From Streptomyces sp. PTY087I2 (lineage in GTDB: Bacteria; Actinomycetota; Actinomycetes; Streptomycetales; Streptomycetaceae), in assembly GCF_001687325.1 (NCBI RefSeq), contig NZ_LZRD01000030.1:4974-68973 (forward strand): 64,000 bases of DNA, in the 5' to 3' direction. The position numbers and the translations under genes are program-made. The notes below the pieces were generated by a model. It did no database searches. It had not been told where the DNA came from and was given only the letters and a program-made list of their open reading frames with translations. Within the stretch, counting starts at the first letter, position 1. Every line of letters starts with the position of its first letter. Shown here piece by piece: positions 48,682-56,662 of the stretch.

Positions 48682-49730
48682 CCGCGCTCCCAGAAGGCAG
48701 CACCGACGGGCTCGTCGAAGTCGCCGAGCGCCTCGAGGTTGCCCTCGCTGTTGACACCGATCCGCAGCTGCGGAAGGGGGTGGCCGGCCGGACCGAAGAT
48801 GACGCGAGCGCCGTCGGAGAGGTCGAAGGTGGACTGGTGGCACGGGCAGAGCACGTGATGCGTCTGCTGCTCGTACAGGCTGATCGGGCAGCCGACGTGG
48901 GTGCAGATCTTGGAGAACGCGACGATGCCCTCGTGGGCCCAGTCACGCTGCCGCTTGTCCTTGATGTCGTCCGGCTCGATGCGGACGATCATCAGGGCGG
49001 CCTTGCCCATCTGCGTCTGGAAGTCGTGCGCCTCCGGGTCGAGCCCCTCGGGCATGGCGAAGGCCAGCGACCCGACGGTGATGTGCTCGGGGCGCAGCGG
49101 CTTCATCGTGTTCATGTTGATGAGCTGCTTGCCCTCCGCCCAGAGGGTGTTGCGGAGCTTCTTCTCCGGCAGCGGACCGAGGTCGCGCAGCAGCACCACA
49201 CCGGAGAGCGGCACCAGGGCCAGCGCACCGAACATGGTGTTGCGGATCAGCTTGCGACGGCCGATCGCGGACTCCTCGGCACCGGCCTTGAAGTCGGCCA
49301 GGACCTGGGCCTTGACCTCGGGCGCCGCCTCGATCGGGTGACGCTCGGCGGCGACCTCGACGTCGGACATCAGGGTGCGCGCCCAGTGGACGGCCCCCGC
49401 TCCGATGAAGAAGAGCGCCGCGCCCAGGGTGAGACCCAGGGAGAAGTTGAGCGCGCTCACATGGCCGAACGGCCAGATGTAGACGATCTTGTCCACCGGG
49501 AAGATGACGTAGGAGGCGATGAAGCCCACCGTCGCCAGCATCGAGAGGGTGAACATGAGCGCGACGGCCCGCTCGGAGCGGTTCGCGGCGCGTTCGTCCA
49601 GGTCCTGGATGCGCGGCTTGTGGGCCGGCAGCCCCGGGTCGGCGAACGGGTCGTCCGTACCCTCGACCGCGCCGTGCGCGGTCTCCTGCACCACGGGCAG
49701 GCTGTCTTCTGGAATCTGTTGGCTACTCAT
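48678..49730 (-). CDS. qcrA: Rieske iron-sulfur protein (QcrA)
   Basis: A 350-residue Rieske subunit with a long cytoplasmic N-terminus, three membrane helices (about 60-85, 95-115 and 165-185, FSLGLTLGAALFFIGAGAVH among them) and a C-terminal [2Fe-2S] domain. Ligands are C276 and H278 in CTHVGC, and C295 and H298 in CPCHQS. The extra helices compared with mitochondrial Rieske proteins are normal for actinobacteria. Start and stop overlap the neighbouring qcr genes by 4 nt each. Confidence 0.96.
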   Translation of the reverse strand: MSSQQIPEDSLPVVQETAHGAVEGTDDPFADPGLPAHKPRIQDLDERAANRSERAVALMFTLSMLATVGFIASYVIFPVDKIVYIWPFGHVSALNFSLGLTLGAALFFIGAGAVHWARTLMSDVEVAAERHPIEAAPEVKAQVLADFKAGAEESAIGRRKLIRNTMFGALALVPLSGVVLLRDLGPLPEKKLRNTLWAEGKQLINMNTMKPLRPEHITVGSLAFAMPEGLDPEAHDFQTQMGKAALMIVRIEPDDIKDKRQRDWAHEGIVAFSKICTHVGCPISLYEQQTHHVLCPCHQSTFDLSDGARVIFGPAGHPLPQLRIGVNSEGNLEALGDFDEPVGAAFWERG

Positions 49731-50536
49731 GACTTCTTGGCCTTAGCGGTGTGGGCCGCGACCCAAACGGCGACTGCGACGAGCGCGCCGAGTCCGAAGA
49801 TCCAGGCGAACAGACCTTCGCTGACCGGACCGAGACCGCCGAGGGCCAGACCGCCGGGGCTCTCCGTCTCGTCACCGTTCACGGACTCGATGTACGCGAT
49901 GATGTCCTTCTTCTCCTGCTCCGGCATCATCGTGTCGGGGAAGGAGGGCATGCTCTGCGGGCCGGTCTGCATGGCCTCGTAGATGTGCTTCGGGCTCACA
50001 CCCTCGAGGTCCGGTGCGTACTTGCCCTCCGTCAGGGCTCCGCCCTTACCGGTGAAGTTGTGGCACTGGGCGCAGTTGGTACGGAACAGCTCGCCGCCGT
50101 TGGCGACGTCCGCGCCCGCCGGGTCGACCTGCTTGTCGGTCGGGGTGACCGGACCGGCGCCGAGCGACGCGACGTACGCCGCGAGCTGGTCGATCTCAGC
50201 CTGGCTGTAGATGACCTTCTTCTTCGGTACCTGGGCGCCCGGCTGCTGCGCGGGCATCCGGCCCGTACCGACCTGGAAGTCGACGGCGGCGGAGCCGACG
50301 CCCACGAGGGACGGCCCGTCGGTGGTGCCCTGACCGCCGGTTCCGTGGCAGCTGGCGCAGCCTACGGCGTAGAGCTTCTTGCCCTCTTCGATGGCGAGGG
50401 ACTGGGCGGTTTCATCGGCCTGCGCCTTGCCCGCGGGCGCAAACGCGGCGTACAGCCCCCCGGTAGCCGCCAGCGCGAGGAGTAGTACGACGACCGCCGC
50501 CAGCGGATGGCGTCGTCGTGCGGAGAGCTTTTTCAC
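49727..50536 (-). CDS. qcrC: diheme cytochrome c subunit (QcrC)
   Basis: A 269-residue membrane-tethered cytochrome cc with an N-terminal signal-anchor (LAAVVVLLLALAATGGLYAA) and two heme sites: VGCASCHGTGG and NCAQCHNFTG, each with distal Met in a later loop (MPAQ, MPSF). A C-terminal helix anchors it (FAWIFGLGALVAVAVWVAAH). It links the bc complex directly to the aa3 oxidase. It is the first of three overlapping qcr genes and lies 56 nt downstream of ctaE. Confidence 0.95.
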   Translation of the reverse strand: MKKLSARRRHPLAAVVVLLLALAATGGLYAAFAPAGKAQADETAQSLAIEEGKKLYAVGCASCHGTGGQGTTDGPSLVGVGSAAVDFQVGTGRMPAQQPGAQVPKKKVIYSQAEIDQLAAYVASLGAGPVTPTDKQVDPAGADVANGGELFRTNCAQCHNFTGKGGALTEGKYAPDLEGVSPKHIYEAMQTGPQSMPSFPDTMMPEQEKKDIIAYIESVNGDETESPGGLALGGLGPVSEGLFAWIFGLGALVAVAVWVAAHTAKAKKS

Positions 50537-50592
50537 GGATTACCCCGGTGTCAGGATCTTCTGCGTCGATGGTGGGCGGGTGCGAGCCCGGG

Positions 50593-51213
50593 TTACTTGA
50601 TCATGTAGATCGTTGCGAACAGGCCGATCCATACGACATCGACGAAGTGCCAGTAGTAGGACACGACGATGGCGGCGGTGGCCTGATCGTGGGTGAACCT
50701 CTTGGCCGCGTACGTTCTGCCGAGGACCAGCAGGAAGGCGATGAGACCGCCTGTCACGTGCAGACCGTGGAAGCCGGTGGTCAGGTAGAACACCGAGCCG
50801 TAGGGGTCGGACGAGAGGGAGAGCCCCGCGTCCTTGACCAGCTCGGTGTACTCCAGGACCTGGCCGCCGATGAAGATCGCACCCATCACGAACGTGATGA
50901 TGAACCAGGTGCGGAGCTTCTTCACATCGCCCCGCTCGGCGGCGAAGACGCCGAGCTGGCAGGTGAGTGAGGAGAGCACCAGGATCGTGGTGTTCGTCGC
51001 CGAGAACGGGAAGTTCAGATGATCGGACATCTCCTTCCAGTAATCGGGTCCCATCACCGATCGCAGGGTGAAGTACATCGCGAAGAGGGCCGCGAAGAAC
51101 ATCAGCTCGGAACTCAACCAGATGATGGTTCCGACGCTGGTGAGGTTCGGCCGATTGACCGACGGGTGCGCGTGCCCGGTTTCTACTGTCGTTGCTGTCG
51201 CCACGACCGACAT
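50593..51213 (-). CDS. ctaE: cytochrome c oxidase subunit III
   Basis: A 206-residue subunit III with five membrane helices: TIIWLSSELMFFAALFAMYF, TILVLSSLTCQLGVFAAE, WFIITFVMGAIFIGGQVLEY and two later helices. FHGLHVTGGLIAFLLVLGRT and VSYYWHFVDVVWIGLFATIY are the family motifs. It heads the ctaE-qcrC-qcrA-qcrB operon, a conserved actinobacterial arrangement that encodes parts of the bcc-aa3 supercomplex. It is divergent from a receiver-like gene. Confidence 0.96.
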   Translation of the reverse strand: MSVVATATTVETGHAHPSVNRPNLTSVGTIIWLSSELMFFAALFAMYFTLRSVMGPDYWKEMSDHLNFPFSATNTTILVLSSLTCQLGVFAAERGDVKKLRTWFIITFVMGAIFIGGQVLEYTELVKDAGLSLSSDPYGSVFYLTTGFHGLHVTGGLIAFLLVLGRTYAAKRFTHDQATAAIVVSYYWHFVDVVWIGLFATIYMIK

Positions 51214-51412
51214 TATGTCGGTCGCTTATCCCGCCCTCACCCCGGGGGGTGCCGTTCGGTGTGTCCGTACCGTCCGCAGGGGTCCTGCCCTGCGCCGAAC
51301 GGCCCATCCCGGCGTCGTCATTACCGGTGCTGACGGCCGGTCGGGCGGAGTACGATCCGCGCATCGGTTCATGCCCCGAGAGCCCCGACGACGTCGATGT
51401 CACGGAGGAACA

Positions 51413-51814
51413 ATGCAGGCGACCGCCACGGTCCTGGTCTACAGCGACGACGCCAACATCCGGGAGCAGGTGAGGCTGGCAGCCGGTCGCAGGCCTGCCG
51501 CGGACGTCCCACCGGTGGAGTTCCTGGAGTGCGCGACGCTCCCGGCCGTCCTGAAGGCGCTGGACGGCGGCGGCATCGACGTCTGTGTGCTGGACGGGGA
51601 GACGGCTCCCGTCGGCGGCATGGGCGTCTGCCGCCAGATCAAGGACGAGATCTTCCGCTGCCCGCCGGTCCTCCTGCTGATCGGCCGCCCGCAGGACGCG
51701 TGGCTGGCCACCTGGAGCCGGGCGGACTCCGCCGTGACGCTGCCGGTGGACCCGGTGGAGTTCGCCGACGCGCTGGCGGCGCTGCTGCGGCAGCGGCTCG
51801 CCGTGGAGGCCTGA
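51413..51814 (+). CDS. atypical receiver-like protein
   Basis: A 133-residue stand-alone receiver-type domain: VLVYSDDANIREQVRLAAGR near the N-terminus with the acidic DD pair, IDVCVLDGETAPVGGMG with an Asp at the usual phosphoacceptor place, and ILLLIG-like VLLLIGRPQDAWLAT. The final conserved Lys is replaced (SAVTLPVDPVEF), so phosphorylation may be impaired. The start ATG 51413 follows GGAGGA. It is divergent from ctaE and conserved there in Streptomyces. Output partner is unknown. Confidence 0.75.
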   Translation: MQATATVLVYSDDANIREQVRLAAGRRPAADVPPVEFLECATLPAVLKALDGGGIDVCVLDGETAPVGGMGVCRQIKDEIFRCPPVLLLIGRPQDAWLATWSRADSAVTLPVDPVEFADALAALLRQRLAVEA

Positions 51815-51835
51815 GAGCCGCCCGAGGCACGGAGG

Positions 51836-51868
51836 AGCCCCCACGGCCCGCAGGAGGGCGTGGGGGCT
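51836..51868. terminator. bidirectional terminator
   Basis: AGCCCCCACG / CGTGGGGGCT stem with a 13-nt loop, between the convergent receiver-like and L,D-transpeptidase genes. Confidence 0.85.
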
Positions 51869-51898
51869 TCTCGGCGTACGTGGCGGGGGCCCTGCCGG

Positions 51899-53152
51899 TC
51901 AGACGTGGGGCCGCAGCCGGGCGGTCTGGAGCGTCTGCGGGCTGTCCGGCGCCCCTTCGTGGAGGGCGCTGCCCTTCTGCCACTTCTCCCAGGAGAGGTT
52001 CCAGTCGCCGAACCCGTTGCCGAACGGGTCCATGTCCTCGCCCAGGCTGCCGACGACCTTGACGATGTCGCCCTCGCGCACGGTGTCGAAGAACCACTCG
52101 GCGTTGCTCATGCTCATGCCGGTGCAGCCGTGGCTGACGTTGGCGTTGCCCTGGGAGCCGGTGGACCAGGGGGCGGCGTGGACGTACTCGCCGCTCCAGG
52201 TCACCCGGGTGGCCCAGTAGACCGGCAGGTCGTACGACTCCGACGAGCCGGCCGCGATGCCGATGGACTCGCCGCGCATACGGACGAACTGCTCCTTGGC
52301 GAGCACCACCTTGACGCCGTTGCGGGTGGAGAAGCCGGGCTTGCCGGTGGTGACCGGAATGGTGTTGATCACTTCTCCGTTGCGGAGCACCGTCATGGAG
52401 TGGTCCGAGGCGTCGGTGACGGCCTCGATCCGGTCGCCGGTGGTGAGCTTGAGGGGCTTGGCCTCGGCTCCGTAGAGCGCGTTGGTCACCTTGATGCCGG
52501 CCAGGTTGGAGCGCACCTCGATGGTGGCCTTCGCCGGCCAGTACTCCTTCGGACGGTAGTGCAGTTTCTTGTCGTCGACCCAGTACCAGGAGCCGGTGGT
52601 GGCCGGGGTGGAGCGGACCTTCAGGGCGCGCTCGACGGTGGCCCTGGCCGCCTTGTCGGTGATCGGAGCGCTGAGTTCCGCCGTGATGGGCTGTCCGACG
52701 CCGTAGGTGCCCGCCTCCGGGCCGAAGGCGACCTTCAGCAGCTTCTTGGGCGAGGAGGTGTCGAAGGAGAGCGTACGGACGCCTGGGGCGCCGTCGCCGT
52801 TCTCGGTGGAGACCCTGACGGTGTATCCGGTGCCGGCGGCGAGCGGGGCGGTGGAGCGCCAGCGCCTGCCGTCGGCGGAGAGTTCGCCCGCGAGGTGGCG
52901 GCCGCCGGTGTCCACGGCGCTGACGTCGGTGATGCGCCCGTCGTCACCCTTGACGGTGACTTCCAGCGGCTTGTCGGGGTCGGCCTTCTCCTTGTCGGAG
53001 GGGCCGTTGAAGGAGATCTGGTCGCCCGCGTCGTAGGGCTTCGTCGAGAGCGGGTGGCCGTCGGGCGAGCCACATGCGGTCGCACCCGCGGCGAGGGTCA
53101 CGACCAGGAGGGTGCAGCTCACTACGGTGCGGATGCGTGGCGTGTGGTTCAT
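51899..53152 (-). CDS. lipoprotein L,D-transpeptidase (YkuD)
   Basis: A 417-residue wall cross-linking enzyme. A signal with lipobox LAAGATAC places Cys27 for lipidation. Two Ig-like domains (about 60-260) come before the YkuD domain, whose active site is YVHAAPWSTGSQGNANVSHG followed by CTGMS (SHGCTGM). It makes meso-DAP cross-links. It sits between the ctaE-qcr and ctaCDF operons. ATG 53152 is preferred; the longer frame adds 17 residues with no ribosome site. Start and signal fit LdtMt2-type proteins. Confidence 0.93.
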   Translation of the reverse strand: MNHTPRIRTVVSCTLLVVTLAAGATACGSPDGHPLSTKPYDAGDQISFNGPSDKEKADPDKPLEVTVKGDDGRITDVSAVDTGGRHLAGELSADGRRWRSTAPLAAGTGYTVRVSTENGDGAPGVRTLSFDTSSPKKLLKVAFGPEAGTYGVGQPITAELSAPITDKAARATVERALKVRSTPATTGSWYWVDDKKLHYRPKEYWPAKATIEVRSNLAGIKVTNALYGAEAKPLKLTTGDRIEAVTDASDHSMTVLRNGEVINTIPVTTGKPGFSTRNGVKVVLAKEQFVRMRGESIGIAAGSSESYDLPVYWATRVTWSGEYVHAAPWSTGSQGNANVSHGCTGMSMSNAEWFFDTVREGDIVKVVGSLGEDMDPFGNGFGDWNLSWEKWQKGSALHEGAPDSPQTLQTARLRPHV

Positions 53153-53208
53153 GCGCTCCACGCTAGGAAGGTTCCTCCGTTCCAGCGCGTTCAGTGACTG
53201 CAAACGGG

Positions 53209-53247
53209 CGAAAGGCCCGCGTCGCTTGCGGCGGCGCGGGCCTTTCG
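53209..53247 (-). terminator. terminator of ctaCDF operon
   Basis: CGAAAGGCCCGCG / CGCGGGCCTTTCG, 13-bp stem with a 13-nt loop. It lies 47 nt past the ctaF stop and just before the promoter region of the L,D-transpeptidase gene. Confidence 0.88.
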
Positions 53248-53293
53248 TGGTGTAGCGCGTGTCACCGGCGGTGCGGTGGCACGGGGTGCGGTG

Positions 53294-53692
53294 TCACTGG
53301 GTGCGGTTCTCGCCCCGGTAGTACTCGAAGACCCAGCCGAAGAGGCCGATCAGGAGCAGGGGGGCGGAGAAGTAGAGCAGCCACCAGCCGAAGACGACGC
53401 CCATGAAGGCGAAGGCCCCGCCGACCGCCAGGGAGAGCGGCTGCCAGCTGTGCGGGGAGAAGAACCCCAGCTCGCCCGCCTCGTCGGCGACATCGGCTTC
53501 CTTGTTGTCCTGGGCCATCGCGTCGACCCGGTTGGCCGTGAAGGCCAGGTAGAAGCCGATCATGATGGCCAGGCCGAAGGCCAGGAAGAGGGCCGTGGTG
53601 CCGACCGGCTCCTTCGACCACACGCCGTACACGACGGCCATGCCGAGGATGAAGACGCTCAGCCAGATGAACATCTGTCCCTGGATCTTCAC
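53294..53692 (-). CDS. ctaF: cytochrome c oxidase subunit IV (actinobacterial)
   Basis: A 132-residue small subunit with four hydrophobic helices (MFIWLSVFILGMAVVYGVW, TALFLAFGLAIMIGFYLAF, LAVGGAFAFMGVVFGWWLLY and a last one ending FEYYRGENR). It is the actinobacteria-specific subunit IV of aa3 oxidase. The start overlaps the ctaD stop by 4 nt, so the operon is ctaC-ctaD-ctaF. Confidence 0.93.
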   Translation of the reverse strand: MKIQGQMFIWLSVFILGMAVVYGVWSKEPVGTTALFLAFGLAIMIGFYLAFTANRVDAMAQDNKEADVADEAGELGFFSPHSWQPLSLAVGGAFAFMGVVFGWWLLYFSAPLLLIGLFGWVFEYYRGENRTQ

Positions 53693-55425
53693 TTGCCTGC
53701 CTCCTTGCCGCCGGCCAGAGCCTTGTCCGACTCGGAGTCATGGCCGAGCTGCTCCAGCGCGGTGATCTCCGGGTGGTGCAGGTCGAACGCCGGGGATTCG
53801 GAACGGATCCGCGGCAGGGTGAGGAAGTTGTGCCGCGGCGGCGGGCAGGAGGTCGCCCACTCCAGCGAACGGCCGTACCCCCACGGGTCGTCGACCTCGA
53901 TCTTCTTGCCGTACTTCGCGGTCTTCCAGACGTTGTAGAAGAACGGGAGCATCGACAGGCCGAGCAGGAACGAGGAGATCGTCGAGATCGTGTTCAGCGC
54001 GGTGAATCCGTCGGCGTCGAGGTAGTCCGCGTAACGCCGCGGCATGCCCTCGGCACCGAGCCAGTGCTGCACCAGGAACGTGCCGTGGAAGCCCACGAAC
54101 AGCGTCCAGAACGTGATCTTGCCGAGCCGCTCGTCCAGCATCTTGCCGGTGAACTTCGGCCACCAGAAGTGGAATCCGGAGAACATCGCGAAGACCACGG
54201 TGCCGAAGATGACGTAGTGGAAGTGCGCGACGACGAAGTACGAGTCGGAGACGTGGAAGTCCATCGGGGGCGAGGCGAGGATGACGCCGGTCAGACCACC
54301 GAAGGTGAAGGTGATCAGGAAGCCGACGGCCCAGAGCATCGGTGTCTCGAAGGACAACGACCCCTTCCACATCGTGCCGATCCAGTTGAAGAACTTCACG
54401 CCTGTTGGTACGGCGATGAGGAACGTCATGAAGGAGAAGAACGGCAACAGGACGCCGCCGGTGACGTACATATGGTGCGCCCACACCGTCACGGAAAGGC
54501 CGGCGATGGCGATCGTCGCGGCGATCAGACCGATGTAGCCGAACATCGGCTTGCGGCTGAAGACCGGGATGACCTCGGAGATGATTCCGAAGAATGGCAA
54601 CGCGATGATGTACACCTCTGGGTGGCCGAAGAACCAGAAGAGGTGTTGCCAGAGCAAGGCGCCGCCGTTGGCGGAGTCGAAGATATGCGCACCGAATTTA
54701 CGGTCCGCCTCCAGCGCGAAGAGCGCGGCGGCGAGAACCGGGAAGGCCAGCAGGACCAGAACACCGGTCAGCAGGACGTTCCAGGTGAAGATCGGCATGC
54801 GGAACATCGTCATGCCGGGGGCGCGCATGCAGATGATCGTGGTGATGAAGTTGACCGAACCGAGGATCGTGCCGAAGCCGGAGAAGGCCAGACCCATGAT
54901 CCACATGTCGGCGCCGACGCCCGGCGAACGGACCGCGTCCGAGAGCGGGGAGTAGGCGAACCAGCCGAAGTCGGCCGCACCCTGCGGGGTGAGGAACCCG
55001 GCCACCGCGATGAGCGAGCCGAAGAGGTACAGCCAGTAGGCGAACATGTTCAGCCGCGGGAACGCCACATCGGGCGCGCCGATCTGAAGCGGCATGATCC
55101 AGTTGGCGAATCCGGCGAACAGCGGCGTCGCGAACATCAGCAGCATGATCGTGCCGTGCATCGTGAACGCCTGGTTGAACTGCTCGTTCGACATGATCTG
55201 CGTGCCCGGACGGGCCAGCTCGGCGCGCATGAAGAGCGCCATGAGTCCGCCGATGCAGAAGAACACGAACGAGGTGACCAGGTAGAGCGTACCGATCGTC
55301 TTGTGGTCGGTGGTGGTCAGCCACTTCACGACGATGTTTCCCGGCTGCTTGCGCCGCACGGGCAGTTCGTCCTCGTACGAGTCGTCTGCCGGAGCGGCAC
55401 CCTGAGGTTCGTTGAGGATGCTCAC
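53689..55425 (-). CDS. ctaD: cytochrome c oxidase subunit I
   Basis: A 578-residue heme-copper oxidase subunit with twelve helices. It carries the heme a His in TMHGTIMLLMFATPLFAGFA, the Tyr-His cross-link region WFFGHPEVYI, the CuB ligands VWAHHMYVTG and the heme a3/a His pair in FVVAHFHYVIFG. Coupling genes ctaC and ctaF overlap by 4 nt on each side. The protein is the catalytic oxygen-reducing core of the aa3 branch. The C-terminal tail (PRIRSESPAFDLHHPEIT) is cytoplasmic. Confidence 0.97.
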   Translation of the reverse strand: MSILNEPQGAAPADDSYEDELPVRRKQPGNIVVKWLTTTDHKTIGTLYLVTSFVFFCIGGLMALFMRAELARPGTQIMSNEQFNQAFTMHGTIMLLMFATPLFAGFANWIMPLQIGAPDVAFPRLNMFAYWLYLFGSLIAVAGFLTPQGAADFGWFAYSPLSDAVRSPGVGADMWIMGLAFSGFGTILGSVNFITTIICMRAPGMTMFRMPIFTWNVLLTGVLVLLAFPVLAAALFALEADRKFGAHIFDSANGGALLWQHLFWFFGHPEVYIIALPFFGIISEVIPVFSRKPMFGYIGLIAATIAIAGLSVTVWAHHMYVTGGVLLPFFSFMTFLIAVPTGVKFFNWIGTMWKGSLSFETPMLWAVGFLITFTFGGLTGVILASPPMDFHVSDSYFVVAHFHYVIFGTVVFAMFSGFHFWWPKFTGKMLDERLGKITFWTLFVGFHGTFLVQHWLGAEGMPRRYADYLDADGFTALNTISTISSFLLGLSMLPFFYNVWKTAKYGKKIEVDDPWGYGRSLEWATSCPPPRHNFLTLPRIRSESPAFDLHHPEITALEQLGHDSESDKALAGGKEAGK

Positions 55426-56390
55426 AGTTGGTTCTTCTCCGCATTCCTGGCCGGATCCGTCTGCGCGATGCCTGCCGGCACGTAGCCCGTCTGACCCTTC
55501 TCAGCGAGCTCCTTGAGGTGCTGCTGGTAACGCTCGGGGGAGACGACCTTGACGTTGAAGAGCATCCGGGAATGGTCGGCGCCACAGAGCTCGGCGCACT
55601 TGCCCATGAAGGTGCCCTCCCGGGTGGGAGTGACCTCGAACGCGTTGGTGTGGCCCGGAATGACGTCCTGCTTCATGAGGAACGGCACCACCCAGAAGGA
55701 GTGGATGACGTCACGCGAAGTGAGGATGAAACGGACCTTCTCACCCTTCGGCAGCCACAGGGTCGGACCCGGGTTGCCGTTCTGCGGGTTGCGGGTCCCG
55801 GGGATGCCCACGTCGTAGACGCCGCCGGCGCCCTCGGGGAAGTCCTTGCGGAACCGGTCGGGGATGGCGTCGAGCTCCTTGGGGACCTCGGGGCCCGCCG
55901 CGGGCTGGCCATCCACCTTCTCGATGTAGTTGAAGCCCCAGCTCCACTGGAAGCCGACCACGTTGACGGTGTGGGCGGGCTTGTCGGAGAGCTCGAGGAG
56001 CTTCGACTCATCACGCGCGGTGAAGTAGAAGAGCACCGACACGATGATGAGGGGAACCACTGTGTACAACGCCTCGATGGGCATGTTGTACCTGGTCTGC
56101 GGAGGTACCTCCACCTTGGTCCGGCTACGCCGGTGGAAGAAGACGCTCCAGAGGATCAGCCCCCAGACAAGGACACCCGTGACGAGCGCTGCCGCCCACG
56201 AGCCTTGCCAGAGGGAGAGGATCCGAGGGGCCTCTTCCGTCACCGGGGTGGGCATACCGAGGCGGGGAAAATCCTCCCAGTTGTATGAACAACCGGAGGC
56301 CGTCGCCAGGACCAGGCCCGCAGTCAGCACCTGCGGCAGCTTCCGCCGCATCGGGCGCCGCGACGAGCGGTCGGAGCCGTTGGGACTCAC
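55422..56390 (-). CDS. ctaC: cytochrome c oxidase subunit II
   Basis: A 322-residue subunit II. A lipobox-like LATASGC follows the signal helix (about 15-33), then two membrane helices and a cupredoxin domain with the CuA site GKCAELCGADHSRM near 275 and FQWSWGFNYIE near 155. GTG 56390 is chosen: GGAAGG lies 6 nt upstream, and the product MSPNGSDRSSRR matches the usual start. It is the first gene of the ctaC-ctaD-ctaF operon and has a large inverted repeat in its promoter. Confidence 0.95.
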   Translation of the reverse strand: MSPNGSDRSSRRPMRRKLPQVLTAGLVLATASGCSYNWEDFPRLGMPTPVTEEAPRILSLWQGSWAAALVTGVLVWGLILWSVFFHRRSRTKVEVPPQTRYNMPIEALYTVVPLIIVSVLFYFTARDESKLLELSDKPAHTVNVVGFQWSWGFNYIEKVDGQPAAGPEVPKELDAIPDRFRKDFPEGAGGVYDVGIPGTRNPQNGNPGPTLWLPKGEKVRFILTSRDVIHSFWVVPFLMKQDVIPGHTNAFEVTPTREGTFMGKCAELCGADHSRMLFNVKVVSPERYQQHLKELAEKGQTGYVPAGIAQTDPARNAEKNQL

Positions 56391-56470
56391 GTAGCGCCTT
56401 CCCGAGAGTCTCGCCCGCACGGTCGGCGCGCCCGTATGTCTCTGGTCGGTCGCCGCCCTGACGCGGGCAG

Positions 56471-56499
56471 GGGTTTGGATGTTTATGCGGACCAAACCC
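56471..56499. promoter_or_regulatory. inverted repeat upstream of ctaC
   Basis: GGGTTTGG-N13-CCAAACCC is a perfect 8-bp inverted repeat, about 80-110 nt upstream of ctaC and in the shared spacer with the IscS-TusA gene. Local AT-rich sequence GATGTTTATG lies inside. It is a candidate operator or divergent promoter element. Confidence 0.45.
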
Positions 56500-56662
56500 T
56501 ACTGGACGCTATTTGGGGTCGCGCGGGGAGGGTGCCCAACGCGCCGCCCGACACCCCCTTGGGGTGGAATGCGGGCCTCCGGGCCCCATCTGACGCCCAC
56601 TCGCCCGCCCGGGAGGAGCGGCCCCCGGCGAGGCCGGGCCGGGTGCGGGCTAGCGTGGCGGG

